Shown piece by piece: positions 52,841 through 62,092 of a DNA stretch of 64,000 nt. The DNA is taken from positions 62,001 to 126,000 of the forward strand of contig JAIYCQ010000042.1 in NCBI GenBank assembly GCA_027487945.1, read 5' to 3'. Every line of letters starts with the position of its first letter. Within the stretch, counting starts at the first letter, position 1. Origin of the DNA: Caulobacteraceae bacterium (GTDB taxonomy: Bacteria; Pseudomonadota; Alphaproteobacteria; Caulobacterales; Caulobacteraceae). The translations under genes and the position numbers were made by a program. Below the pieces are notes generated by a model. It searched no databases and was not told where the DNA came from. It saw only the letters and a program-made list of their open reading frames with translations.

Positions 52841-53902
52841 ATGAAGACGACCATCACAACGGCCTTGGTGCTGACGCTGCTCGCCGGCACGGCGGCCGTG
52901 GCCCAGCCCTACGGCGGCGGACGCGGCCAGGCCCGCTCGGACGCGCCGGAATCCAGCGAGCCGCGCGGTGATCGCGGCGACCGCGGAAGTCGTGGCGACC
53001 GCGGCGGACAGCGCGACAGCGCGCCGCCGCAGGCCCAGACGCCTCCGGCGCCCCCGGCCGCTCCGCCCGCGCCTCGCGCCGGCCGGCCTGATCGCCCCGA
53101 CCTCGCCGGCCCTCCGCGTCCGCGCGGGCCCGGCGGCCGGACTGACGGCCCGGTTCGGGACGGCCGGGATGATCGTGGCTCCGGCGGCCAAGGCGGCCAG
53201 GGCGGCTGGGACAGGGGCGGTCGCCCCGCCGATCCCGCCCGGCCCGATCGCCCCGCCCCGCCTCCTGGGGGCGGCTGGGACCGTGACCGCGATGGCCGTC
53301 CCGACACGCGCCCCACGCCCGGCGACCAGGGCGGCCGAGACCGTGATCGTGACCGCGACGGCCGTCCGGACACCAGACCTGACGCCGGCGGACCAGGCGG
53401 CTGGGATCGCGACCGGGACCGCGATGGACGCCCCTACACCCGCCCTGCCGGGCCCGGCGGACAGAGCGACTGGGACCGCGACCGGGCCCGCGACCGTGAT
53501 CGTGACGGACGTCCGGGTCAGGGCGGCTGGGACCGTGACGACCGCCGGGGCGACGGCCCGCGCTGGGACGGCCGGCGTCCGGGTGAGGGCCGCAGCCTGC
53601 GGGAGCGGGATCGCGGCCGGAGCTGGTACGACGAGCGGCGCTGGAGCCGGTCCTACCACGCGCCACGCCGTTATCGCGCGCCGACCTACCGCTTCCCGAG
53701 CGGCTGGTATGTGCGGAGCTGGCGGTTCGGCGACTATCTGCCCCGCGGCTGGTACGGTTCGTCCTACTACCTGAACGCGGCCTACTACGGCCTGCCCTAC
53801 GCCCCCATCGGGACCGAGTGGGTTCGGGTGGGCAGCGACGCCCTGCTGGTCGACGTCTGGACCGGCCGGGTCCTGGCCGTCTACTACGGACTGTTCTGGT
53901 AA
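52841..53902 (+). CDS. RcnB-family protein with Gly/Asp/Arg tandem repeats
   Basis: A 353-aa exported protein (MKTTITTALVLTLLAGTAAV). After a Pro-rich segment come degenerate WDRDRDGRPDTRP repeats (residues ~140-245), then a compact C-terminal domain, YRAPTYRFPSGWYVRSWRFG, GDYLPRGWYGSSYYLNAAYY and EWVRVGSDALLVDVWTGRVL, that is the RcnB-like (nickel/cobalt homeostasis) fold. RcnB itself is a periplasmic protein needed for metal export; the Asp/Arg-rich repeats are unusual and could bind metal or envelope polymers. No rcnA gene is nearby. Ends 24 bp before a strong terminator. Confidence 0.8.
   Translation: MKTTITTALVLTLLAGTAAVAQPYGGGRGQARSDAPESSEPRGDRGDRGSRGDRGGQRDSAPPQAQTPPAPPAAPPAPRAGRPDRPDLAGPPRPRGPGGRTDGPVRDGRDDRGSGGQGGQGGWDRGGRPADPARPDRPAPPPGGGWDRDRDGRPDTRPTPGDQGGRDRDRDRDGRPDTRPDAGGPGGWDRDRDRDGRPYTRPAGPGGQSDWDRDRARDRDRDGRPGQGGWDRDDRRGDGPRWDGRRPGEGRSLRERDRGRSWYDERRWSRSYHAPRRYRAPTYRFPSGWYVRSWRFGDYLPRGWYGSSYYLNAAYYGLPYAPIGTEWVRVGSDALLVDVWTGRVLAVYYGLFW
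53265..53570 (+). repeat. Degenerate WDRDRDGRPDTRP coding repeats
   Basis: About four imperfect units of roughly 12-24 codons, built on CGTGACCGCGATGGCCGTC, encode the WDRDRDGRPDTRP-type repeats of the RcnB-like protein. The unit spacing is irregular (about 60-90 bp). Confidence 0.65.
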
Positions 53903-53924
53903 GGGCCCGTCCCTGACCGACCTG

Positions 53925-53954
53925 AAGGCCCCGGAGGCGACTCCGGGGCCTTTT
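53925..53954 (+). terminator. Rho-independent terminator after the RcnB-like gene
   Basis: AAGGCCCCGGAG (53925-53936), a GCGA tetraloop, and CTCCGGGGCCTT (53941-53952), with a TTTT run at 53951-53954. This 12-bp GC-rich stem followed by T is a textbook intrinsic terminator, isolating the RcnB-like gene from ilvC. Confidence 0.92.
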
Positions 53955-53999
53955 CGTTGGTGCTTTCCCTTGACCCGCGCGCAAAATTCCGCTCGATAG

Positions 54000-55082
<1,083 letters not shown>

Positions 55083-55122
55083 GCCAATTCCCTCCCTGGA
55101 TTTCAGGGTTGGGGGTTTGTCC

Positions 55123-55551
55123 GTGCGTTCTCTCTTGAAGCTCGCCGCCGGGTTCGGCGCGGCGCTGTGCCTTCTGTCCGGCACGGCGCTGGCCGCCCCC
55201 GCGCAACCGACCGATGTCGACGGCCTGACCGTGATCGCGTCGGCCGACGTGCGTCTGACGGTCGCGCTGGGCGGCGATGTGACGGCCGAGCAGGTGGTCA
55301 CCAGTGCGCCCGTCGGCATCCGCTGCGGCGGGGCGCTCTTTCAGTACACGAACGTCGAGAACCGCCAGTGCTGGCTGTGGGTGCGTCGCAACCAGCCGGT
55401 CATGCTGACCGCCCAGGGCAGGGGCGTCTTCGGCAGGGACTGGTCCGTCGCCTGGAGCGGTTGCGAGCCCGTGGCCGGCGGCCCGGCCTGTGTGGTCAGC
55501 CCGACCAGTGAAGCGGTCGTGGCGGCGGTCTTCAGCGGCGGCGGACGCTGA
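55123..55551 (+). CDS. Secreted protein, unknown function
   Basis: A 142-aa exported protein (RSLLKLAAGFGAALCLLSGT). The mature part is beta-rich: DGLTVIASADVRLTVALGGD, then CGGALFQYTNVENRQCWLWV with three Cys (C68, C82 and C115 region), which are probably disulfide-bonded. No family recognised. GTG 55123 is used; TTG 55117 is also in frame. It lies 40 bp after ilvC on the same strand and may be read from the same transcript. Confidence 0.65.
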   Translation: MRSLLKLAAGFGAALCLLSGTALAAPAQPTDVDGLTVIASADVRLTVALGGDVTAEQVVTSAPVGIRCGGALFQYTNVENRQCWLWVRRNQPVMLTAQGRGVFGRDWSVAWSGCEPVAGGPACVVSPTSEAVVAAVFSGGGR

Positions 55552-55620
55552 TCTTTCCCTGACGCCTTGCGGACGGGGCCGGAGCGACCGACATTCGGTC
55601 ATCGCCCTCCGGAGATCGCC

Positions 55621-56196
55621 ATGAAGCGCCTGTTCCTCGCCGCCGCCCTCGCCCTGGCCGCCACGCCCGCGCTGGCGGAACCCGTGGCCTATACGATCGA
55701 CCCGACCCACACCCAGACGACCTTCGAGGTCGACCGGTTCGGCTTCACGACGGTCTTCGGGGCCTTCACCGCCGCCGAAGGAACCATCTGGATCGACGAA
55801 GCCGATCCGTCGAAGTCCCGGGTTGAGGCCTCGGTCAGGACGGCCAGCCTGCTGGCCGGCGATCCGACCCGCGAGGATCACCTCAAGGGGCCCCGCTGGC
55901 TGAACGTCGCGGCGAACCCGCTCGTCACCTTCAAGTCGACCAGGGTGACACCGACCGGAAAGGACACCGCCGACGTGGCCGGCGATTTCACCCTGAACGG
56001 CGTGACCCGGCCGGTCGTCTTCAAGGTCAAGCTCAACAAGCTCGCCGTCGCCCCGGGATCGGGCAAGCCGACCGCCGGCTTCACCATCACCGGCGCGGTC
56101 GATCGCACCGACTACGGCATCAGCGTCGCCCCCGGCGTGATCGGCAACTCGGTCGCCATCCGCATCGAGGCCCTCGCCGTCGCGCCGGCCCAATAG
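55621..56196 (+). CDS. YceI family lipocalin-like protein
   Basis: A 191-aa periplasmic protein (MKRLFLAAALALAATPALAE). The mature part is an eight-stranded lipocalin-like barrel that binds polyisoprenoids in characterised YceI proteins: YTIDPTHTQTTFEVDRFGFT, VFGAFTAAEGTIWIDEADPS, DHLKGPRWLNVAANPLVTFK and TGAVDRTDYGISVAPGVIGN. It is full length. ATG 55621 is fixed by the signal peptide. It precedes the nucleoside deoxyribosyltransferase by 2 bp. Confidence 0.94.
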   Translation: MKRLFLAAALALAATPALAEPVAYTIDPTHTQTTFEVDRFGFTTVFGAFTAAEGTIWIDEADPSKSRVEASVRTASLLAGDPTREDHLKGPRWLNVAANPLVTFKSTRVTPTGKDTADVAGDFTLNGVTRPVVFKVKLNKLAVAPGSGKPTAGFTITGAVDRTDYGISVAPGVIGNSVAIRIEALAVAPAQ

Positions 56197-56198
56197 GC

Positions 56199-56765
56199 AT
56201 GCGCCGCGTCGAGACCCTGTACCTGGCCGGGCCCGAGGTCTGGTATCCCAATGTCGGCGCCCACTTCGGTCTCCGTCAGCATCTGTGCGCCGAGTCCGGC
56301 TTCACCATGCTGCTGCCGGACATGGAAGCGCTGCGGGAGCTGGAGCCGGGCGAGATCATGGCCCGGGAGATCTATGCCGAGCGGATCGCCCGCATGCGCC
56401 GGGCCGATGCCGGGATCATCAACCTGACGCCATGGCGCGGCCCGACCGCCGATCCGGGCGCGGCCTTCGAGGCCGGATTCCTGTCGGGGCTCGGCAAGCC
56501 GGTCTTCGCCTGGATGAACATCCCGGCCGAGGAGGAGGCCGAGTACCGCGACCGCATCGACGCCCACATCGGCGCCCAGCTGGATGAGGACGGCGTCTGG
56601 CGCGACGGCCAGGGTGCGGTGATCGAGGATTTCGGCCTTCCGGAGACAACCATGCTCTGGGCCGAGGCGCGGCGTCTGTTTGTGATCGTCACGCCGGATG
56701 TGATGAGCGACGTCACGGGGCTGGAGCTGTGTCTGCAGGCGTTGCGCGAGTACGTGGACGAGTAG
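56199..56765 (+). CDS. Nucleoside 2-deoxyribosyltransferase
   Basis: A 188-aa enzyme that moves 2-deoxyribose between bases, PF05014. Signature strand and turn: ETLYLAGPEVWYPNVGAHFG at the start, and the NLTPWRGPTADPGAAFEAGF block that carries the catalytic Glu in GAAFEAGFLSGLGKPVFAWM. C-terminal LFVIVTPDVMSDVTGLELCL supports dimerisation. The gene follows YceI by two bases, which suggests co-translation, although the two activities are not obviously linked. ATG 56199. Confidence 0.9.
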   Translation: MRRVETLYLAGPEVWYPNVGAHFGLRQHLCAESGFTMLLPDMEALRELEPGEIMAREIYAERIARMRRADAGIINLTPWRGPTADPGAAFEAGFLSGLGKPVFAWMNIPAEEEAEYRDRIDAHIGAQLDEDGVWRDGQGAVIEDFGLPETTMLWAEARRLFVIVTPDVMSDVTGLELCLQALREYVDE

Positions 56766-56792
56766 GCGGCCCTGACCCGCGGGAGACCAACC

Positions 56793-57428
56793 ATGATCAC
56801 AGTGTTCGGCGGCGCGACCTCTCGGTCGCTGCGGATCGTGTGGCTCATGGAGGAGATGGGCGTTCCCTACAGCATCCGGAACGTGGACATGCTGTCGGCC
56901 GACGAGGACGCCGAGTTCCTGGCCGCGAACCCGGCCGGCTACATCCCCGTCCTGCGCGACGGCGATGTCACCATGGTCGAGTCGATCGCCATCATGGAGT
57001 ACCTGATGGCCCGCTATGGACCCACGCCGCTGGCCCCGGTCGCGAGCGATCCCGCTTTCCCACCATATCAGCAGTTCCTGCATCTGGGCGAAGCGGGGCT
57101 GGCGACCCTGATGATGGTGCCCGTCGTCAGTGGCTTCCTGGCGCCCGAGGCCGAGCGCGACAACTGGGGCGGCCGTCAGGCGCTGCTGTGGGTCGGAAAC
57201 CGTCTGAAACTTGTCGACCGCCAGCTGGCCACCTCGCCCTACATGGCGGGCGAGGCGTTCACGGCCGCAGACATCTCGATGACCTACGCCCTGGAATTCG
57301 GCCATCGGCAGGGCGTAGTCACGCTCAGCGAGGCCCAGACGGCCTACCTGGCGCGAACCATGGCGCGCGACGGCTACAGGCGCGCCCTGGACACCTCGAT
57401 GGCGGTCTGGGACGCCCGCGCTCGGTAG
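56793..57428 (+). CDS. Glutathione S-transferase family protein
   Basis: A 211-aa GST. N-terminal thioredoxin-fold domain: MITVFGGATSRSLRIVWLME with a Ser at the usual position, the NPAGYIPVLRDG cis-Pro region and VESIAIMEYLMARYGPTP. C-terminal helical domain: FTAADISMTYALEFGHRQGV. It is only distantly related to the GST at 13543. Probable role in detoxification or ligand binding; substrate unknown. GGGAGACC precedes ATG 56793, which is 27 bp after the deoxyribosyltransferase stop. Confidence 0.9.
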   Translation: MITVFGGATSRSLRIVWLMEEMGVPYSIRNVDMLSADEDAEFLAANPAGYIPVLRDGDVTMVESIAIMEYLMARYGPTPLAPVASDPAFPPYQQFLHLGEAGLATLMMVPVVSGFLAPEAERDNWGGRQALLWVGNRLKLVDRQLATSPYMAGEAFTAADISMTYALEFGHRQGVVTLSEAQTAYLARTMARDGYRRALDTSMAVWDARAR

Positions 57429-57441
57429 CCGGGCGTCGTCC

Positions 57442-58188
57442 TCACCACTTCAGCGCCGCCTCCCCGCGCAGAATCGCCTCGGCTTCCTTCGAGTGCTTGC
57501 CCCCCTCCCGGTCGTGCAGCGCCAGCGGCGGCAACAGCACCAGCGGCGCCTTGCCGGTCTTGACCGCCCGCAGCATCACCCGCTTGGCCGGCGCGTCGGC
57601 GAAGGGCTGGACGGGGCGGATGCGGAAGGAGCCGGCCTTCGGCGCCAGCAGCGCCAGCAGGTCGGCGAGGCGGTCGGCGCGGTGGATCACGGTTATCGTC
57701 CCGCCCTCGCGCACGGCCTTGAGCAGGAAGCCGGTCCAGGCCTCCAGTCCGCCGTCGGCCATCCAGGCGCCGGACTTCTCAGGCGCCGGGGCGCGCAGCT
57801 CTGCCGCGTCGTCGAAAAAGGGCGGGTTGGCCATGACCGCGTCAAAGACGGGCAGGGCGGTCGCCCGGAAGCCGGCCTGGACGTCGCCCTCGAGAATCCC
57901 GACCCGACCATCCATGGCGTTGAGGGCGACGTTCTGCCGCGCCAGGGCGGCGGCGTCGGGGTCCCGCTCCAGCCCTGTGAACAGCGTCTGCGGGCGTCGG
58001 AACGCCGCCGCCAGCAACGCTCCCCCGGCGCCGCAGCCGGCCTCCAGCACCCGTTCGCCGGCCGAGGCGTCGCAGGCCGCGGCGAGCAGGGCCGCGTCCA
58101 TGCCGGCGCGGTAGCCGCGGGCCGGCTGACGCAGCCGGACCCGGCCGTCCAGCAGTCCGTCCTCGGTGATGTCCGGCGTGCTCGACAT
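57442..58188 (-). CDS. TrmN6-like tRNA (adenine-N6)-methyltransferase
   Basis: A 248-aa SAM-dependent methyltransferase. The N-terminal DGLLDGRVRLRQPARGYRAG block is typical of the tRNA1Val N6-methyladenine (m6A37) family; the SAM loop is VLEAGCGAGGALLAAAFRRP and the catalytic motif is the adenine-N6 signature ANPPFFDDA. The C-terminal half is variable. ATG 58188 keeps the conserved start; earlier in-frame codons run into the promoter of the divergent polyprenyl synthase gene. The tRNA target is inferred from the family. Confidence 0.85.
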   Translation of the reverse strand: MSSTPDITEDGLLDGRVRLRQPARGYRAGMDAALLAAACDASAGERVLEAGCGAGGALLAAAFRRPQTLFTGLERDPDAAALARQNVALNAMDGRVGILEGDVQAGFRATALPVFDAVMANPPFFDDAAELRAPAPEKSGAWMADGGLEAWTGFLLKAVREGGTITVIHRADRLADLLALLAPKAGSFRIRPVQPFADAPAKRVMLRAVKTGKAPLVLLPPLALHDREGGKHSKEAEAILRGEAALKW

Positions 58189-58291
58189 GACTGGCGACAA
58201 CTCGGCCTTGTGCTTGTTCCCGCCGTGACCTATCCCGCCCATGAGGACTCCCGCAACGGCGCAGGGCCATTCGCGGAGTCGAAGGGAGCGC

Positions 58292-59308
58292 ATGACCTTG
58301 GACGCAGTTGGTGCGGCCGTGGCCCGTCCGAAGGGCTCCGTTGAGGTGCTGACGCATCTCGCGGCCGAGGATATCGCCGAGGTCAATGCGATCATCGTCG
58401 CGCGGATGCAGAGCCCCGTGGCGGTCATCCCGCTGCTCGCCGACCACCTGATCAACGCCGGCGGCAAGCGGCTGCGTCCGCTGCTGACCGTGGCGAGCGC
58501 CCGGCTGGCCGGGGCGCGCGACGATGCCTGCCTGAAGCTGGCGGCCGCGGTGGAGTTCATCCATACCGCTACCCTGCTGCATGACGATGTCGTCGACTCC
58601 TCGCAGCTGCGCCGCGGGAAGGTGGCCGCCCACCTGATCTGGGGCGCGCCGTCCAGCGTGCTGGTCGGGGATTTCCTGTTCGCCAAGGCCTTCGAACTGA
58701 TGGTCGAGGCCGGTTCGATGCGCGCGCTCGATATTCTGGCCAAGGCCTCCGGAGTGATCTCCGAGGGTGAGGTCCTGCAGCTGACCCGCGCCCACGACCT
58801 GAACCTGTCCCGGGAGGTCTATCTCCAGATCATCGGGGCCAAGACCGCCGAGCTGTTCGCCGCCGCCGCCGAAGCCGGCGCGGTCAGCGCCGCAGCGCCC
58901 GAGACCCAGATCACCGCCATGCGCGACTACGCGCTGAACCTGGGTCTGGCCTTCCAGCTGGCCGATGATGCGCTGGACTATGGCGGCGTGACCGAGACCC
59001 TGGGCAAGAACGCCGGTGACGACTTCCGCGAGGGGAAGGCGACCCTGCCGCTGATTCTGGCCATCGCCCGCACCGGCGAGGCCGAGGCCGCCTTCTGGCA
59101 GCGCACCATTGGCCGACTGGAGCAGACGGACGCGGACCTGGAACGGGCCATCGGGCTCATCCGCGACACCGGCGCGCTGGAGGCCACCCTCGACGAGGCC
59201 GCCGACTTCGCCGCCAGGGCCAAGCAGGCGCTGTCGCCGATGGCCGACAACAGCTGGCGGACCGCGCTGGAAGATCTCGCTGACTTCGCCGTCAGCCGGC
59301 GGACGTGA
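58292..59308 (+). CDS. ispB: Polyprenyl diphosphate synthase (octaprenyl/solanesyl type)
   Basis: A 338-aa trans-prenyltransferase that builds the ubiquinone side chain. First Asp-rich motif: D98-D99-VV-D102 in LLHDDVVDSS; second: the LADDALDYGG block; AGGKRLRPLLT precedes the first helix pair. The product length (C40-C50) cannot be read from the sequence, though the residues around the first motif suit long-chain types. GAAGGGAG precedes ATG 58292. The stop overlaps the GTG of the histidine-kinase gene (GTGA at 59305-59308). Confidence 0.93.
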   Translation: MTLDAVGAAVARPKGSVEVLTHLAAEDIAEVNAIIVARMQSPVAVIPLLADHLINAGGKRLRPLLTVASARLAGARDDACLKLAAAVEFIHTATLLHDDVVDSSQLRRGKVAAHLIWGAPSSVLVGDFLFAKAFELMVEAGSMRALDILAKASGVISEGEVLQLTRAHDLNLSREVYLQIIGAKTAELFAAAAEAGAVSAAAPETQITAMRDYALNLGLAFQLADDALDYGGVTETLGKNAGDDFREGKATLPLILAIARTGEAEAAFWQRTIGRLEQTDADLERAIGLIRDTGALEATLDEAADFAARAKQALSPMADNSWRTALEDLADFAVSRRT

Positions 59309-60402
59309 CCCAGACCGCCCTCCAGGCTTCCTCCCCGCTCGCGACCCTCGTCGAGGCGATCGAGCAGCTCTCCACGGCGCGCACGGCGGAGGACATCGCC
59401 GCGGTGGTCCGATCCCGGGCGCGGGCGATCTCCGGCGCCGACGGGATCACGGTGGTGCTGCGCAGCGACGGCCACTGCCTCTATCTGGACGAGGAAGCCA
59501 TCGGCCCCCTCTGGAAGGGCAGGCGGTTTCCGCTCGGCCAGTGCATCGCCGGCTGGACGATGCTGAACGGCAGGACGGCCGTCATCCCGGACATCTATCG
59601 GGATGACCGCATACCGTTCACCGTCTATCGGCCGACCTTCGTCAACAGCCTGGTGATGACGCCCGTGCGGCGCGAGGATCCCATGGCGGCCATCGGCGCC
59701 TACTGGAAGGTCGCCCATACGCCGTCAGACGCCGCTGTCGCCGGCCTCGAGGCCGTGGCGCGGGCGGCGGCCACGGCCTTCGAGAACGTCAGCCTGCTGG
59801 CCTCCATCGAACAGGCGCTTCGGCGCCAGGACCAGATGATCCGGGAGCTGGATCACCGGGTGAAGAACACACTGGCCGCGACCCTGTCGATCGCCAAGCG
59901 CACGTTGAAGTCCAGCCCCTCGCCGGCCAGGTTCGCGGACGTGTTCGAAGGGCGGGTGATGGCCCTGTCCCGGGCGCACGAACTGCTGGCGCGCGAGGAC
60001 TGGACCGGAGGCGACCTGGCCGAGGCCGTCGGCGTCGCCTGCGACGATCCCGACCGGGTCACGCTGCGGGGGCCGCCCATCCGGCTGGCGCCCGAGACGG
60101 CGATGAGCTTCGTGCTGGTGTTCCACGAGCTGGCCGACAACGCCCGGCGACACGGGGCCCTGAGCAAGCCCGGCGGTCGCGTGACGATCGACTGGATGGT
60201 CGAGGACGGCCGGTTCGAGCTGACCTGGCTGGAATGGGACGGACCCGCCGTCTCGGTCCCCGTCGCCCGCGGCTTCGGGTCACAGATGATCGAGCGCGGT
60301 CTGCCGCGCGACGTGGGCGGGGAGGGGCGCCTGGGGTTCGAGCCGGACGGCCTCCGCTATGTGCTGACCGCGCCCCTCGGCGAGCGCATCGCCGCGCGAT
60401 GA
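59305..60402 (+). CDS. GAF-HWE sensor histidine kinase
   Basis: A 365-aa soluble kinase. Residues ~10-165 form a GAF domain (ADGITVVLRSDGHCLYLDEE, LNGRTAVIPDIYRDDRIPFT). The dimerisation/phosphoacceptor segment contains H184 in ELDHRVKNTLAATLSIAKRT, the HWE/HisKA_2 signature. The ATPase domain has the N-box FHELADNARRHGAL and the GFGSQMIERGL G-box. No transmembrane helix is visible, so it senses a cytosolic cue. Its GTG overlaps the polyprenyl synthase stop, and its stop overlaps the next ATG, so it is translationally coupled to both. The response regulator is not adjacent. Confidence 0.92.
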   Translation: MTQTALQASSPLATLVEAIEQLSTARTAEDIAAVVRSRARAISGADGITVVLRSDGHCLYLDEEAIGPLWKGRRFPLGQCIAGWTMLNGRTAVIPDIYRDDRIPFTVYRPTFVNSLVMTPVRREDPMAAIGAYWKVAHTPSDAAVAGLEAVARAAATAFENVSLLASIEQALRRQDQMIRELDHRVKNTLAATLSIAKRTLKSSPSPARFADVFEGRVMALSRAHELLAREDWTGGDLAEAVGVACDDPDRVTLRGPPIRLAPETAMSFVLVFHELADNARRHGALSKPGGRVTIDWMVEDGRFELTWLEWDGPAVSVPVARGFGSQMIERGLPRDVGGEGRLGFEPDGLRYVLTAPLGERIAAR

Positions 60403-61343
60403 GCCGGCAGATCCTCGTCATCAAGCTGTCGGCCCTGGGGGACTTCATCCAGGCCACGGGGCCGATGAAGGCCATCCGGGCGGCGCATCCTGACGCGCAG
60501 ATCACCCTGCTGACCACGCGGCCCTATGCAGCGATGGCGAAGGCGACGGGCTGGTTCGACGCTGTCTGGAGCGACGGCCGGCCCGAGTGGAGCGACCTGC
60601 CGGCGGTGGCGCGGCTGATGATGCGGCTGCGCGGGGCCAGCTTCGACCGGGTCTATGACCTGCAGACCCAGAGCCGGACCGTCCGTTACTTCCAGCTCCT
60701 CTGGCCGCGCCGACCGCTGTGGTCCGGCAACGCCCCGGGCGCATCGCACCGCTATGCGGGCGAGGCGCGGGACCGGCTGCACATCCAGGACAGCCAGCGC
60801 GAGCAGCTGCGGATCGCCGGCATCGCGCCGGTCGGGCCGCCTGACATCGGCTGGATGACCGGCGATGCCGGCAGGTTCGGCCTGCCGTCGCCCTACGCCC
60901 TGCTGGCCCCCGGCGGCGCGCCGCACCGGCCGGCCAAGCGCTGGCCGGCCGAGCGGTTCGGCGCCCTGGCGGTGGCGCTGCTGGGGCAGGGGATCACGCC
61001 CGCGGTGCTGGGCCACGGCGAGGGCGAGGCGGCGCTGGCGGCGACGATCCTCGCCGCGGCGCCGGGGGCGGTCAGCCTGGTGGGCAGGACCTCCTTCGGC
61101 GATATCGCCGACCTGGCCCGAGGCGCGGCCCTCGTTGTCGGCAACGACACCGGGCCTGTGCACATCGCGGTGGCGGCGGGCGCGCCGGCGGTGGTGCTGT
61201 TCTCGGCCGACAGCAACCCTGACCTGAGCGCTCCGCGCGCTGTGCGACCGGATCAGCCGGTGACCATCCTGCGGGAAATGGACCTCTGCGATCTGGCCGC
61301 GGAGCGTGTGACGCGCGCCGCCCTCGGCCTGCTGTCAGGCTGA
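60399..61343 (+). CDS. Glycosyltransferase family 9 (heptosyltransferase-like)
   Basis: A 314-aa GT-B enzyme of the ADP-heptose:LPS heptosyltransferase family. N-terminal QILVIKLSALGDFIQATGPM and the KLSALGDxIxxxP pattern, the middle RPLWSGNAPGASHRYAGEAR, then the C-terminal sugar-nucleotide block LVVGNDTGPVHIAVAAGAPA with DTGPxH. It may glycosylate the LPS core or another envelope glycan; the sugar and acceptor are unknown. The ATG overlaps the kinase stop (ATGA at 60399-60402). It ends 9 bp inside the convergent TetR gene. Confidence 0.88.
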   Translation: MSRQILVIKLSALGDFIQATGPMKAIRAAHPDAQITLLTTRPYAAMAKATGWFDAVWSDGRPEWSDLPAVARLMMRLRGASFDRVYDLQTQSRTVRYFQLLWPRRPLWSGNAPGASHRYAGEARDRLHIQDSQREQLRIAGIAPVGPPDIGWMTGDAGRFGLPSPYALLAPGGAPHRPAKRWPAERFGALAVALLGQGITPAVLGHGEGEAALAATILAAAPGAVSLVGRTSFGDIADLARGAALVVGNDTGPVHIAVAAGAPAVVLFSADSNPDLSAPRAVRPDQPVTILREMDLCDLAAERVTRAALGLLSG

Positions 61344-61991
61344 GAGCGGGACCAGCGACAGGCTGACCGTCGGCAGATCCTGTCTGGACACCGCGCTCGC
61401 CCGGTTCGCCGGGACGCCGAGCATGCGCAGCTGCAGCTCCGCCACCCGCGAGGCGATGTCGTCGGGCGCCGAGCCGGAGAGACGCCCGAACAGCCCGCTC
61501 ATCACCATCGAGACGAAGACGTCGATCAGGACCGGGTCCACCTGTACGTCGAAGGCGCCCTGGGCCACGCCGCGTTCGAGGTCGTCGCGAAGATGGCCGG
61601 CGACGGAGTCCCGCAGTGCCGGAAACGTCCAGAGCGCCCGTAGAAGCGCCCGGCCCCAGTCGGGTGCGTTACCGATAAGGTCGATGAAGCGCCGGGTGCC
61701 CATGCTGGTTCGTTCCACCGCGTCCTCGATCCCGATCATGGCCTCGTCAAGCTGACGCGTCACGCTGCCGGCGATGGCCAGCGCGACCTTCGAGGCGATC
61801 TCGTCCTTGTCGCGGAAGTGGACGTAGAAGGTGCCGTTGGCGACCTCGGCCCGGCGCGCGATCTCATTCACGGAAGCCGCCTCAAAGCCGTCGCGCGCGA
61901 ACAGCTCGACCGCCGCATCCATCAGCCGGGCGCGCGTGCGGGCGCTCTTGCCCAGGTGGGCCGCGCCGCTGCCGAACAGTCGGTTGCTCAT
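61335..61991 (-). CDS. TetR-family transcriptional regulator
   Basis: A 218-aa one-component regulator. The N-terminal HTH (~15-60) is SARTRARLMDAAVELFARDG followed by EAASVNEIARRAEVANGTFY and VHFRDKDEIASKVALAIAGS. The C-terminal ligand domain is helical, with a TetR_C-type QLDEAMIGIEDAVERTSMGT block. ATG 61991. It is divergent from the PhlG-like operon by 101 bp and very probably represses it through the repeat at 62038-62066. The 3' end overlaps the GT9 gene by 9 bp. Confidence 0.93.
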   Translation of the reverse strand: MSNRLFGSGAAHLGKSARTRARLMDAAVELFARDGFEAASVNEIARRAEVANGTFYVHFRDKDEIASKVALAIAGSVTRQLDEAMIGIEDAVERTSMGTRRFIDLIGNAPDWGRALLRALWTFPALRDSVAGHLRDDLERGVAQGAFDVQVDPVLIDVFVSMVMSGLFGRLSGSAPDDIASRVAELQLRMLGVPANRASAVSRQDLPTVSLSLVPLSA

Positions 61992-62032
61992 GGGAGATTT
62001 GTAGGTCGCGGCGGTCGCATGCGCCAGTCGAA

Positions 62033-62066
62033 TTGACAGATATCCCAAAAATGAGAGATATCCCAA
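62033..62066 (+). promoter_or_regulatory. Promoter with two direct-repeat operator sites (PhlG-like operon)
   Basis: A good sigma-70 promoter is visible: -35 TTGACA at 62033-62038, 17-bp spacer, -10 AGATAT at 62056-62061. Two identical copies of AGATATCCCAA (62038-62048 and 62056-62066, 18-bp period) overlap the promoter, each centred on a GATATC dyad. A protein bound at these sites would block RNA polymerase. The divergent TetR regulator is the obvious candidate. Transcription would start near 62068 and GGGAGG at 62082-62087 is the ribosome-binding site. Confidence 0.65.
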
Positions 62067-62092
62067 TAAACGCACCTTGTCGGGAGGGTAAC

